Assembly (NCBI GenBank): GCA_018261905.1
Contig: JAGTRU010000009.1
Location: 1 to 64,000, forward strand
Origin: Pseudomonadota bacterium
GTDB lineage: Bacteria; Pseudomonadota; Gammaproteobacteria; Burkholderiales; Rhodocyclaceae
Length of the DNA stretch: 64,000 bases
Direction of reading: 5' to 3'
In this document: positions 1 to 9,595 of the stretch, in pieces
Layout of the letters: each line of letters starts with the position of its first letter
Numbering within the stretch: the stretch's first letter is position 1
The notes under the pieces: generated by a model
Told to the model about the DNA's origin: nothing
The model's database searches: none
What the model saw: only the letters and a program-made list of their open reading frames with translations
Position numbers and translations under genes: made by a program

Positions 1-1521
1 CCGGTTCATCTTGTTGATCGTTTCGATCATGTGCACCGGGATGCGGATGGTCCGCGCCTGGTCGGCGATGGAGCGGGTGATGGCCTGGCGGATCCACCAC
101 GTTGCATACGTCGAGAACTTGTAGCCACGGCGGTATTCGAACTTGTCTACCGCCTTCATCAGGCCGATGTTGCCTTCCTGGATCAGGTCGAGGAACTGCA
201 GGCCGCGGTTGGTGTATTTCTTGGCGATCGAGATGACCAGGCGCAGATTGGCTTCGGTCATTTCGCGCTTGGCGCGGCGGGCCTTGGCTTCGCCGGTGGA
301 CATCTGCTTGTTGATGTCCTTGAGGTCCTTGAGCGGAATGCCGATGCGTTCCTGCAGGGCCAGCAGTTTCTTCTGTTCTTCCTTGATCGCCGGGCCGTTG
401 CGGGTCAGGACGGCGACGTAGGTCTTCGGGGCGGCAGCGATTTCACCGTCGGCCCAGTCGAGATTGACTTCGTTGCCGGGGAAGGACTGGATGAAGTGCG
501 GACGCGGCATCTTGACGCGGTCCACACAGATTTGCTGGATCTTGCGCTCGCAGCCACGGACTTGCTCGACCATGCCGCGCACGCTGTCACACAGGCGCTC
601 GATCGAGCGCGAGGTGAAGCGGATGTTCATCAGCTCGTCGGAGATTTCCTGTTGCAGCTTGAGGTAGGCCTTGTCGTGCGAGCCCTTGCTGTGCAGGGCC
701 TTTTGCATCTTGGCGTGGATCGTCCGGATGATGGCGAAACGTTCCAGGGCGTCAGTCTTCAGTTGCAGCAGGGAGGCGGAGACTGCGGCCGCGGCATTGC
801 CGCCTTCTTCGTCTTCCGGCTCTTCTTCTTCCTCTTCGACTTCTTCGGCCGGCATTTCGGCGGCCGGGGCGACTTCGACGGCGTTCGGGTCGATCAGGCC
901 ATCGACCAGTTCGTCGATGCGCATTTCCTCGGTTTCGACCTTGAGGGCCATCTCGAGGATGTCGTCAATTGTCGTCGGGCAGGCGGAAATCGCCTGCACC
1001 ATGTGCTTGAGGCCTTCTTCGATGCGCTTGGCGATTTCGATTTCGCCTTCGCGGGTGAGCAGCTCGACCGTGCCCATTTCGCGCATGTACATGCGCACCG
1101 GGTCGGTGGTCCGGCCGAATTCGGAATCGACGGTGGACAGCGCCTGCTCGGCCTGTTCCTCGACTTCTTCGTCGTCGGTAGCGGCAGCGGCGGTGTCCGA
1201 CATCAGCAGATCTTCGGCGGCCGGGGCTTCGTCGAAGACCTGGATGCTCATGTCGCTGAATGTGGAGATGATCGCTTCGATACTTTCCGCATCGACGACG
1301 TCGTCCGGCAGGTGATCGTTGATTTCGGCGTAGGTCAGGTAACCCCGTTCCTTGCCGAGCTTGATCAGGGCCTTGAGGCGGGTTTTGCGCGCTTCGGCGT
1401 CAAGCGGTTCCGGAGTTTCTGCTATTGCACCGTCGAGCAGCGCCTTTTCGGCGGCCTTTTCCTTGGCTTTGCTGATGCGAGCCTTGGGGGCTTCCTTAGC
1501 AGTATCTTTTGCCTTGACCAT
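1..1521 (-). CDS. rpoD: RNA polymerase sigma-70 factor RpoD (3' end outside window)
   Basis: Primary sigma factor; directs RNA polymerase to housekeeping promoters. 507 codons are visible from the ATG at 1519-1521 to the window edge. The translated N-terminus is the lysine/alanine-rich start of sigma 1.1, and an acidic glutamate-rich stretch follows near 780-870 as usual between regions 1.1 and 1.2. The last visible residues (INKMNR) are the start of region 3, so regions 3 and 4 lie outside. It is the last gene of rpsU-yqeY-dnaG-rpoD, 46 bases after dnaG, behind a GGGAT ribosome-binding site. Family assignment is very secure; the downstream end cannot be seen. Confidence 0.97.
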   Translation of the reverse strand, partial: MVKAKDTAKEAPKARISKAKEKAAEKALLDGAIAETPEPLDAEARKTRLKALIKLGKERGYLTYAEINDHLPDDVVDAESIEAIISTFSDMSIQVFDEAPAAEDLLMSDTAAAATDDEEVEEQAEQALSTVDSEFGRTTDPVRMYMREMGTVELLTREGEIEIAKRIEEGLKHMVQAISACPTTIDDILEMALKVETEEMRIDELVDGLIDPNAVEVAPAAEMPAEEVEEEEEEPEDEEGGNAAAAVSASLLQLKTDALERFAIIRTIHAKMQKALHSKGSHDKAYLKLQQEISDELMNIRFTSRSIERLCDSVRGMVEQVRGCERKIQQICVDRVKMPRPHFIQSFPGNEVNLDWADGEIAAAPKTYVAVLTRNGPAIKEEQKKLLALQERIGIPLKDLKDINKQMSTGEAKARRAKREMTEANLRLVISIAKKYTNRGLQFLDLIQEGNIGLMKAVDKFEYRRGYKFSTYATWWIRQAITRSIADQARTIRIPVHMIETINKMNR

Positions 1522-1533
1522 GAACACGATCCC

Positions 1534-1559
1534 TTAAAATGCGGAAAACCGCAGATTTT
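1534..1559 (-). promoter_or_regulatory. Hairpin in dnaG-rpoD intercistronic gap
   Basis: On the minus strand TGCGG, loop TTTT, CCGCA form a perfect 5-bp stem flanked by A-rich and T-rich arms, between the dnaG stop and the rpoD ribosome-binding site. In E. coli the dnaG-rpoD gap is a known RNA-processing site that lets rpoD mRNA outlast dnaG mRNA. The same role here is inference; it could also act as a weak attenuator, since only four T follow the stem. Confidence 0.4.
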
Positions 1560-1567
1560 ACCATAAC

Positions 1568-3307
<1,740 letters not shown>

Positions 3308-3311
3308 GGTT

Positions 3312-3377
3312 TTAGGATCGAGTTGTTAGGATCGAGGATCGAGTGGGCTTACTAGGCAACTAGATCCTCAATCCTAA
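3312..3377. repeat. TTAG-type imperfect inverted repeat, copy 1
   Basis: The yqeY-dnaG gap holds TTAGGATCGAG twice (3312-3322 and 3326-3336), with the inverted near-match CTCAATCCTAA at 3367-3377 and the perfect pair GAGGATC (3334-3340) / GATCCTC (3363-3369). Two related TTAG/CTAA inverted repeats occur at 3847-3908 and 42652-42741. They look like members of a dispersed intergenic repeat family; function unknown. Confidence 0.6.
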
Positions 3378-3381
3378 GCAA

Positions 3382-3828
3382 CTAGGAAGAAAGCGCAGCT
3401 TTCACCAGTTTGGAGACTTCCGCCATGTCGGCCTTGCCGGCCAGTTTCGGCTTCAGTACGGCCATCAGCTTGCCCATGTCGGCCGGGCCCTTGGCGCCGG
3501 TTTCGGCGACGGCGGCGGCGACGGCAGCGGCGATTTTGTCGTTGCCCATCTTTTCCGGCAGGTAGGCGCCGAGGATGACGATTTCAGCCTTTTCCAGATC
3601 GGCCAGGTCCTGGCGCTGGGCGGCTTCGTACTGGCTGACGCTGTCCTTGCGCTGCTTGACGAGTTTCTCGATGACGGCGATGACGGCGTTGTCGTCGAGT
3701 TCGACGCGTTCGTCGACTTCCTTCTGCTTGACGGCGGCGAGCAGCAGGCGGATGGCGGCCAGTTTGGCGCTTTCCTTGGCCTTCATGGCCGTCTTCATGT
3801 CTTCGGTGATGCGTGCTTTGAGAGTCAT
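3382..3828 (-). CDS. yqeY: GatB/YqeY-domain protein
   Basis: 148-residue stand-alone YqeY protein, related to the tail domain of the aspartyl/glutamyl-tRNA amidotransferase subunit GatB. The family probably binds tRNA or helps tRNA-related quality control, but its exact role is not settled. The sequence is all-helical, with the typical start LKARITEDMKTAMKAKE and the PADMGKLMAVLKPKLAGKAD segment. ATG at 3826-3828. It sits between rpsU and dnaG, as in many proteobacteria, and is probably co-transcribed with them. Confidence 0.92.
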   Translation of the reverse strand: MTLKARITEDMKTAMKAKESAKLAAIRLLLAAVKQKEVDERVELDDNAVIAVIEKLVKQRKDSVSQYEAAQRQDLADLEKAEIVILGAYLPEKMGNDKIAAAVAAAVAETGAKGPADMGKLMAVLKPKLAGKADMAEVSKLVKAALSS

Positions 3829-3846
3829 TTTTTTAGCTGTTAGTAG

Positions 3847-3908
3847 TTAGTTATTAGTTGTTAGCAGGAGAGGGGGCGGTTTTGCCTTTGCTCGCGACTA
3901 ATGACTAA
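3847..3908. repeat. TTAG-type imperfect inverted repeat, copy 2
   Basis: TTAGTTATTAGT (3847-3858) pairs with ACTAATGACTAA (3897-3908), 11 of 12 positions matching. The segment lies between yqeY and the rpsU terminator and shares the TAGTTATTAGT / ACTAATAACTA core with the copy at 42652-42741. Confidence 0.6.
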
Positions 3909-3923
3909 TTTCTCGAAACTAAA

Positions 3924-3956
3924 GAAAAAAGCCGCCAGCTGTTGAGGCGGGCGGCT
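3924..3956 (-). terminator. Terminator-like hairpin after rpsU
   Basis: AGCCGCC, a 13-base loop and GGCGGCT make a stem followed on the minus strand by a run of six T. It begins about 28 bases after the rpsU stop and precedes yqeY, so it may uncouple the abundant rpsU message from the lower-level yqeY-dnaG-rpoD readthrough, as known for the E. coli operon. Confidence 0.75.
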
Positions 3957-3983
3957 CTTTGGTGCGACGTTCACTTTACTGGA

Positions 3984-4196
3984 TCAGTACAGTTTCGGCG
4001 GCAGGGTCAGGCTACGGAGGCGCTTGTGCTGGCGTTTGACAGCAGCGGCAGCCTTACGCTTGCGTTCGGTCGTGGGCTTTTCGTAAAACTCACGGGCACG
4101 CAGCTCGGTCAGGAGGCCCGTCTTCTCGACAGTACGTTTGAAGCGGCGAATGGCCACCTCGAACGGCTCGTTTTCCTTGACACGAATGTTCGGCAT
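3984..4196 (-). CDS. rpsU: 30S ribosomal protein S21
   Basis: 70-residue basic protein of the small ribosomal subunit that helps base-pairing with Shine-Dalgarno sequences. The sequence [20 protein letters not shown] is typical. An in-frame extension upstream was rejected because the ATG at 4194-4196 is preceded by a strong AAGGGGGTGA ribosome-binding site and restores the standard length. First gene of the macromolecular-synthesis operon, with its own terminator downstream and a divergent tsaD upstream. Confidence 0.97.
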   Translation of the reverse strand: MPNIRVKENEPFEVAIRRFKRTVEKTGLLTELRAREFYEKPTTERKRKAAAAVKRQHKRLRSLTLPPKLY

Positions 4197-4287
4197 ATAA
4201 ATCACCCCCTTCCGTAAGGCGCCTGCCAGGTCAAGTAAACGGCAGTGCGCGCAAAATTGTGTCCGCATGGTTGCGGAAAGCCGGACA

Positions 4288-4316
4288 GTATATTGCAAAA
4301 GACCTTTCAGCTCCAA
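4288..4316 (-). promoter_or_regulatory. Candidate sigma-70 promoter for the rpsU operon
   Basis: On the minus strand a -10 TATACT (4288-4293) lies 17 bases from TTGGAG (4311-4316). It points into rpsU with a leader of roughly 85 bases. The -10 is good and the -35 is weak. The divergent tsaD has only a TAAAAT (4321-4326) close to its ATG and may have a very short leader. Confidence 0.45.
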
Positions 4317-4334
4317 GTGTTAAAATGCGCCCCC

Positions 4335-5366
4335 ATGCTAGTCCTCGGTATTGAATCCTCCTGCGACGAAACCGGTATCGCGCTCTACGACAGCGAAGCC
4401 GGCCTCCTTTCGCATGCTTTGCATTCGCAGGTGGCGATGCATGCCGAATACGGCGGCGTGGTGCCGGAGCTAGCCTCGCGCGACCATATCCGGCGCGTCG
4501 TGCCCTTGTTGCGTGAGGCGATGGCGCGCGGCCAACGGACCTTCGACGATATCGATGCCGTCGCTTACACCCGCGGTCCCGGCCTGGCCGGCGCCTTGCT
4601 GGTCGGTTGCGCCTTCGCCGAAGCGCTGGCCGTGGCCCTCGACAAGCCGACCATTCCGGTGCATCACCTCGAAGGCCATTTGTTGTCGCCGTTGCTCTCC
4701 AGCGATCCGCCGAGTTTCCCGTTTGTCGGGCTGCTGGTTTCCGGCGGCCATACGCAACTGATGCGGGTCACCGCTGTCGGCGAGTACGAACTGCTCGGCG
4801 AAACCCTCGACGATGCGGCCGGCGAGGCTTTCGACAAGAGCGCCAAGATGCTCGGCCTGCCCTATCCGGGCGGCGCGCTGCTCTCGAAACTGGCCGAGCA
4901 GGGCGATCCGGCCAAATACACCTTACCGCGGCCGATGCTGCATTCCGGCGATCTCAGTTTCAGCTTTTCCGGCCTGAAAACGGCGGTGCTGACGCTGGTT
5001 CGCGAGCAGGGCGAAACGCTGTCCGACGAATTTCGGGCCGATGCGGCGCGCGCCTTCCAGGAAGCCATCGTCGAGGTGCTGGTGAAAAAGTCGCTGAAGG
5101 CAATGAAACAGACCGGCCTCAAGCAACTGGTGGTGGCCGGCGGCGTCGGCGCCAACCGGCAGTTGCGGGCGACGCTCGACGACGAGGCGCGGCGCAAGAA
5201 ATTCCGCGTCTATTACCCGGAACTCGAATTCTGTACCGACAATGGCGCGATGATCGCCCTGGCCGGTTGCCTGCGCCTGCTATCCGGTGCGCCGAGCAAG
5301 CCGGCGGGGAGTTTTGCCATCCAGCCGCGCTGGCCTCTTATGGACATTTCCTCCCACGGGGCTTGA
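4335..5366 (+). CDS. tsaD: tRNA N6-adenosine threonylcarbamoyltransferase TsaD
   Basis: Transfers the threonylcarbamoyl group to A37 of tRNAs that read ANN codons, acting with TsaB and TsaE in the cytoplasm. 343 residues. The ASKHA-fold start [14 protein letters not shown] is exact, and the metal ligands H111 and H115 lie in [11 protein letters not shown] longer in-frame start at 4245 was rejected because it adds a non-conserved N-terminus. It is divergent from rpsU, the usual arrangement in many proteobacteria. No clear ribosome-binding site precedes the ATG, and TAAAAT 9 bases upstream suggests a short or absent leader. Confidence 0.96.
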   Translation: MLVLGIESSCDETGIALYDSEAGLLSHALHSQVAMHAEYGGVVPELASRDHIRRVVPLLREAMARGQRTFDDIDAVAYTRGPGLAGALLVGCAFAEALAVALDKPTIPVHHLEGHLLSPLLSSDPPSFPFVGLLVSGGHTQLMRVTAVGEYELLGETLDDAAGEAFDKSAKMLGLPYPGGALLSKLAEQGDPAKYTLPRPMLHSGDLSFSFSGLKTAVLTLVREQGETLSDEFRADAARAFQEAIVEVLVKKSLKAMKQTGLKQLVVAGGVGANRQLRATLDDEARRKKFRVYYPELEFCTDNGAMIALAGCLRLLSGAPSKPAGSFAIQPRWPLMDISSHGA

Positions 5367-5402
5367 GCCCATTCGGCGGCCCAACCCGGCTAGTGAAAGT
5401 TG

Positions 5403-5439
5403 AAAAAAGCGTCCTGCCCGGAGGGACGGGGCAGGACGC
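5403..5439 (-). terminator. Rho-independent terminator of the ABC transporter operon
   Basis: A perfect 11-bp stem, GCGTCCTGCCC (5409-5419) with GGGCAGGACGC (5429-5439), has a 9-base loop and is followed on the minus strand by six T. It lies 28 bases after the ATPase gene stop and also ends the convergent tsaD region. Confidence 0.9.
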
Positions 5440-5466
5440 CAACGTGCAGTGCGCGGTGAGCCGGGC

Positions 5467-6534
5467 TCAGAAGACCCAGACGGCCTCGGGCGGGAACTCC
5501 AGCCAGCGCTGGCCGGCCTCTTCCTGACGCTGCCCCCAGGCGCGCAACAGGTTTTGTCCGGCGTGCAGCACATACTCGAAACGGTCGCCGAGGAACATCG
5601 AGGTGACCAGGTCGATCTGCGCCCGATGTTCGCCCGGGCCATCGGCCAGGCGAGCTCGTTCGATGCGGACGATGGCGCTGACCTCCTGGCCGATGGCGGC
5701 ATCGCTGCGCCGCTGGCCCCACAGGCGCAGGCCATCGCCGATGTCGACGCAGGCTTGGCCGGCGCGAATTTCGCTGATCCGGCCCTTGATGACGTTATTG
5801 CTGCCCATGAAATCGGCGACAAAGAAGGTCTGCGGCTGGCTGTACATCTCCTGCGGCGTGCCCTGCTGTTCGATGACGCCGCCGTTCAACAGCAGGATGC
5901 GGTCGGACATCGCCATCGCCTCCGACTGGTCGTGGGTGACGACCAGCGCCGACAATTGCAGTTCGACGATCAGGTTGCGCAGCCAGGCGCGGGCTTCCTC
6001 GCGCATCTTGGCGTCGAGGTTGGAGAGCGGTTCGTCGAGCAGGATGACCGGCGGGTTGTAAACCAGGGCGCGGGCAATCGAGACGCGCTGCTGCTGGCCG
6101 CCCGAGAGCTGGTGCGGGTAGCGTTCGGCGAGGTGGTCGAGGCCGAGGTTCTTGAGCGCCGCATGGACGCGCTGGATGATCTCGTTGGTGCTCACCTTGC
6201 GCAGCTTGAGCGGGTAGGCGACGTTGTCGAACACCGTCTTGTGCGGCCACAGCGCGTAGGACTGGAAGACCAGGCCGAGTTCGCGCTTCTCGGCCGGAAT
6301 GTCGATGCCGGCGGCGGCATCGTAAATGGCCCGGCCGGCGATGCTGACGCTGCCGTGATGCGGCTGTTCAAGGCCGGCGACGGCCCGCAGCAGCGTCGTT
6401 TTGCCGCTGCCCGAGGGGCCGAGCAGGGAAACCACTTCGCCGCGGCGCAGGTGCATCGAGACGCCCTTGAGGATGGGATTGCTGCCGTAGGACAGGGCGA
6501 GGTTGTCGACGGTCAGGATGGTCTTGTCAGTCAT
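5467..6534 (-). CDS. ABC transporter ATP-binding protein (FbpC/AfuC-like)
   Basis: Cytoplasmic ATPase that powers the adjoining permease. 355 residues: Walker A GPSGSGKT at 39-46, signature LSGGQQQR, Walker B ILLDEPLSNLD, H-loop VTHDQSEAM, then a TOBE-type C-terminal domain usual in importers for ferric iron, spermidine, phosphonates or sugar phosphates. It overlaps the permease gene by 8 bases, so translation is probably coupled. The substrate cannot be read from this subunit. Strong terminator directly downstream. Confidence 0.93.
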   Translation of the reverse strand: MTDKTILTVDNLALSYGSNPILKGVSMHLRRGEVVSLLGPSGSGKTTLLRAVAGLEQPHHGSVSIAGRAIYDAAAGIDIPAEKRELGLVFQSYALWPHKTVFDNVAYPLKLRKVSTNEIIQRVHAALKNLGLDHLAERYPHQLSGGQQQRVSIARALVYNPPVILLDEPLSNLDAKMREEARAWLRNLIVELQLSALVVTHDQSEAMAMSDRILLLNGGVIEQQGTPQEMYSQPQTFFVADFMGSNNVIKGRISEIRAGQACVDIGDGLRLWGQRRSDAAIGQEVSAIVRIERARLADGPGEHRAQIDLVTSMFLGDRFEYVLHAGQNLLRAWGQRQEEAGQRWLEFPPEAVWVF

Positions 6535-8197
6535 GAAGTTTTACTCCGAAACGCAGTGCCAGGGCGAGGCCGACGCCGACCAGCAGCATGTTGATCAGGG
6601 ACAGGGCGGCGACCACATCGACGGCGCCGGAAGCCCACAGGGAAACGATTTGCGCACCGATCACCTCGGTGCCGGGGGAAAGCAGATAGACGCCGGTCGA
6701 GTATTCGCGCTCGAAGATCATGAAGATCAGCAGCCAGGAACCGAGCAGGCCGTTGCGAATGAGCGGCACGGTGATGTCGCGCGACACCCGGCTACGCGAG
6801 GCGCCGACCAGGCGGCCGGCCTCTTCGAGTTCCGGGCCGACCTGCATCAGGGCGCTCTGGATCAGGCGCATGCCGTAGGCCAGCCAGACCACGGCGTAGG
6901 CAAACCACACCGAAAACAGCGTCGAGCGCAGCGGCGCCAGGAAGGGCACGAAGAGGAACACCCAGAACACCGCCAGACCGGCCATCAGGCCGGGAATGGC
7001 ACGCGGCGTCAGGATCACGTAATCGACAAAGCGCGACAGGCCGTCCGGCTGGCGGTGGGTGGCCAGGCCGATCAGCAGGTAACCGCCGACCGCGACGGCG
7101 CCGCCGATGGTGCCGATGAGGATGGAATTGACGATGGAACGAATCATCGTCGACTCCTCGAAGACGGCGTGGAAGTGGTCCAGGGTCAGGACTTCGAGCA
7201 GATTGACGCCTTGCCCCCAACTGCTGACCACCGAGCGCAGCGCGATGCCGGAGACCGGCACGACGACGGTGATGAACAGCCAGGCGACGATCAGGCCGAG
7301 GGCCAGCCACTTCCACGGGCCGAGCATGAGCGGGCGCTGGCGGGCCGACTTGCCTTTCATCGAGACGTAGCGCTGGGCCGACTTGAGCAGGAAGCGCTGC
7401 AACAGCACCAGCGGGAAGGTGATGGCGACGATGCAGGTGGCGACGGCGGCCATCAGGTGGTAGGACGGCGTGCCCAGCTTGTTGGTCAGCTTGTAGAGGT
7501 AGGTGGTGAGTACCAGGTGGCCTTCCGGGTCGCCGAGGATCAGCGGCAGGCCGAAGATCTCGAAGCCGAGGAAGAAGACCAGCACACCGACGTAAAGCAG
7601 GGCCGGCGAAACCATCGGGATCGAGACATCGCGGGCGACGCGGAAGGGGCTGGCGCCGGACAGGCGGGCCGCTTCCTCGACGTCGGAACCGAGATTGCGC
7701 AGGGCTGACGAGGAGTAGAGATAAACGTGCGGTACATGCGTCAGGCCGGCGATGACGACAATCGAGGCCAGCGAGTAGATGTTCCACGGCACGCCGCCGA
7801 AGATCGACTCGAACCAGACCGAGAAGAAGCCGACCGGGCCGAGCGATACGACGTAGCCGAAGCCGAGGACGACCGGCGAGACGAAGATCGGGATGAGGAT
7901 CGGCGTCTCCAGCCAGCGCCGGCCGGGCAGGTCGGTGCGAACCATGATGAAGGCCAGGATGGCGCCGAGCGGAATGGCAATGGCGCTCATGCCGACGGCG
8001 ACAATCAGGGTGTTCTTGGTCGCCGACCAGAAATCCGGGTCATCGAAAATGAAGGCGAAGGATTCCAGGCTGAGCGTCGCCGTCTTCATGAAGAAGGGGC
8101 CGGACAGCACGCTCTGGTAGATCACCAGGCCGAGCGGGAAGAAGACGGAAAGGGCGAGCAGGGTCACCACTGCCCGTCGGGGCAATGTTTGCAACAT
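6527..8197 (-). CDS. ABC transporter permease, two fused BPD domains (FbpB/AfuB-like)
   Basis: 556-residue inner-membrane channel with about twelve hydrophobic segments. It contains two binding-protein-dependent transport domains in one chain, each with an EAA-type loop (EEAARLSGASPFRVARDVSIP and EEAGRLVGASRSRVSRDITVP), the fused layout of FbpB/AfuB. ATG at 8195-8197 behind GAGGAA. It follows the binding-protein gene after a 178-base gap full of hairpins, which probably reduces its expression relative to the binding protein. Confidence 0.93.
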   Translation of the reverse strand: MLQTLPRRAVVTLLALSVFFPLGLVIYQSVLSGPFFMKTATLSLESFAFIFDDPDFWSATKNTLIVAVGMSAIAIPLGAILAFIMVRTDLPGRRWLETPILIPIFVSPVVLGFGYVVSLGPVGFFSVWFESIFGGVPWNIYSLASIVVIAGLTHVPHVYLYSSSALRNLGSDVEEAARLSGASPFRVARDVSIPMVSPALLYVGVLVFFLGFEIFGLPLILGDPEGHLVLTTYLYKLTNKLGTPSYHLMAAVATCIVAITFPLVLLQRFLLKSAQRYVSMKGKSARQRPLMLGPWKWLALGLIVAWLFITVVVPVSGIALRSVVSSWGQGVNLLEVLTLDHFHAVFEESTMIRSIVNSILIGTIGGAVAVGGYLLIGLATHRQPDGLSRFVDYVILTPRAIPGLMAGLAVFWVFLFVPFLAPLRSTLFSVWFAYAVVWLAYGMRLIQSALMQVGPELEEAGRLVGASRSRVSRDITVPLIRNGLLGSWLLIFMIFEREYSTGVYLLSPGTEVIGAQIVSLWASGAVDVVAALSLINMLLVGVGLALALRFGVKLHD

Positions 8198-8230
8198 GGG
8201 GGTTCCTCGGGAAAAGTGAGGGGGGTCACT

Positions 8231-8356
8231 CCCTCCCTTTCAAGGGGAGGGCCGGGGTGGGGATGGGTCTAAAGCCGGTCTGGCCGGGACCCATCCCCCT
8301 CCCAACCTCCCCCTTGTCCCAAGGGATACCTTCCCTGCGGGACATAAAGGGGGAGG
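8231..8356. repeat. Three tandem strong hairpins between binding-protein and permease genes
   Basis: CCCTCCC/GGGAGGG (8231-8251), GGGGATGGGTC/GACCCATCCCC (8259-8298, 11 perfect pairs) and CCTCCCCCTT/AAGGGGGAGG (8306-8356, with nested GTCCC/GGGAC and AGGGA/TCCCT stems). REP-like stem-loops in this position are known to stabilise upstream mRNA and limit downstream expression in periplasmic transporter operons. That use here is inference; the G/C-rich arms also resemble a dispersed repeat. Confidence 0.75.
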
Positions 8357-8375
8357 AGCGTTAGCAGGGCGCGGC

Positions 8376-9464
8376 TTACTTGACCTTCACCGCGCCGTTC
8401 CACTGCTTCAGGAAATCGAGGCGCTTGGCCTGATCGAGATAGGTCAGCAGGCCGGTGCCGATGGTTACCGGGCGCAGGGCGTCGCCCAGTTGCTGTTTCA
8501 GACCGCTGGCCGTGGTCTCGCCTTCAACGTCGGGGCGAATGGCGTAGAGGTCGGCCTTGCTGGCGATGATCTCCTGGCCTTTCTTGGAGAGCACGAAATC
8601 GAGCCAGAGCTTGGCGGCGTTGGGGTTCTTCGCATTCTTGGCGATGAACATGACGCGGCTCAGGACCAGGGTGTAGTCCTTGGGCAGCACGATGCCGATC
8701 GACGGATCCTTCTTGGCCCGGGTCAGCGCGTAGGCGGCGTTGAGGTTGTAGCCGATCAGGTTTTCGCCGGAGGCAATGCGTTCCATCATCGTCCCGGTGG
8801 ATGCCTGGACCCGGGCCTGGACGCTGCCGAAAGCCTTCATCAGGTCGGCGAATACGGCGCCGTTAACCTGCTTGTCCTGGGTCACCAACATGAAGCCGAC
8901 GCCGGATTTCTCCGGATCGTAGGTGGTGACCTTGCCCTTGTATTTTTCCGTCTGGCTGTTCAGCAGCTTGACGAAATCGGCGTGGCTCTGCGGCACTTCG
9001 TTGGCCGGCACCAGGCGCTTGTTGTAGACGAAACCGATCGGTTCGTAGGTGGTGCCGAAGGCTTCGTTTTTCCAGTTGGCCCACTCCGGTAGCTTGGCCG
9101 TTTCAGCCGACTTGTGCGGTTGGGCGTAGCCATCGTTGACCAGCTTGATCTGCAGGTCCATGGCCGACGACCAGGTCAGGTCGGCGGAACTGCCGGCCGC
9201 CGTTTCCGAAATGAAACGGTTGTAGAGTTCGGTCGTGCTCATGTTGCTGTACTCGACCTGGATGGCCGGGTACAGGGCGCGGAATTCACGGATCAGGTGG
9301 TTGGTCTGCTCGTTGTCGGTGACGCCGTAGATCGATAACTTGCCTTCCTTTTGGGCAGCGGCGATCAGGTCGGGCGCCGATTGGGCGAAAGCCGGGGCGC
9401 CGAGGAAGGTAGCGATGAGGCCGGCCAGCAGGCCGCGCTGGAAGTTGCGACGAGTGAGTTGCAT
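8376..9464 (-). CDS. Periplasmic substrate-binding protein of ABC importer (AfuA-like)
   Basis: 362 residues. An N-terminal TRRNFQ segment followed by a hydrophobic stretch and AFA resembles a Tat signal peptide with cleavage near residue 27. The body (APDLIAAAQKEGKLSIYGV, SSADLTWSSAMD) belongs to the iron(III)/AfuA class of binding proteins. No adjacent Tyr-Tyr pair, the iron ligands of FbpA, is found anywhere in the chain, so a ferric substrate is doubtful; AfuA homologues can bind sugar phosphates. ATG behind AGGAGA. First gene of the binding-protein/permease/ATPase operon and neighbour of a porin and a TctDE-like regulator. Confidence 0.9.
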   Translation of the reverse strand: MQLTRRNFQRGLLAGLIATFLGAPAFAQSAPDLIAAAQKEGKLSIYGVTDNEQTNHLIREFRALYPAIQVEYSNMSTTELYNRFISETAAGSSADLTWSSAMDLQIKLVNDGYAQPHKSAETAKLPEWANWKNEAFGTTYEPIGFVYNKRLVPANEVPQSHADFVKLLNSQTEKYKGKVTTYDPEKSGVGFMLVTQDKQVNGAVFADLMKAFGSVQARVQASTGTMMERIASGENLIGYNLNAAYALTRAKKDPSIGIVLPKDYTLVLSRVMFIAKNAKNPNAAKLWLDFVLSKKGQEIIASKADLYAIRPDVEGETTASGLKQQLGDALRPVTIGTGLLTYLDQAKRLDFLKQWNGAVKVK

Positions 9465-9595
9465 GTTGTCTCCTGTTCTTTAATTCTGGCAGTGACGGCC
9501 ACCCTTGGCGAACCGCCTGCCGATGATACTAAGGGGGCAGCCTTTCGAAGTGCTTTCGCGGCCGGCCCATTGCTAACGCTTTACGCGGGCGCCGG

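Noticed and set aside
31..1566. 511-codon plus-strand frame opposite rpoD
   Set aside because: Shadow of rpoD; repetitive FFFLF-type composition arises from the antisense of acidic codons.
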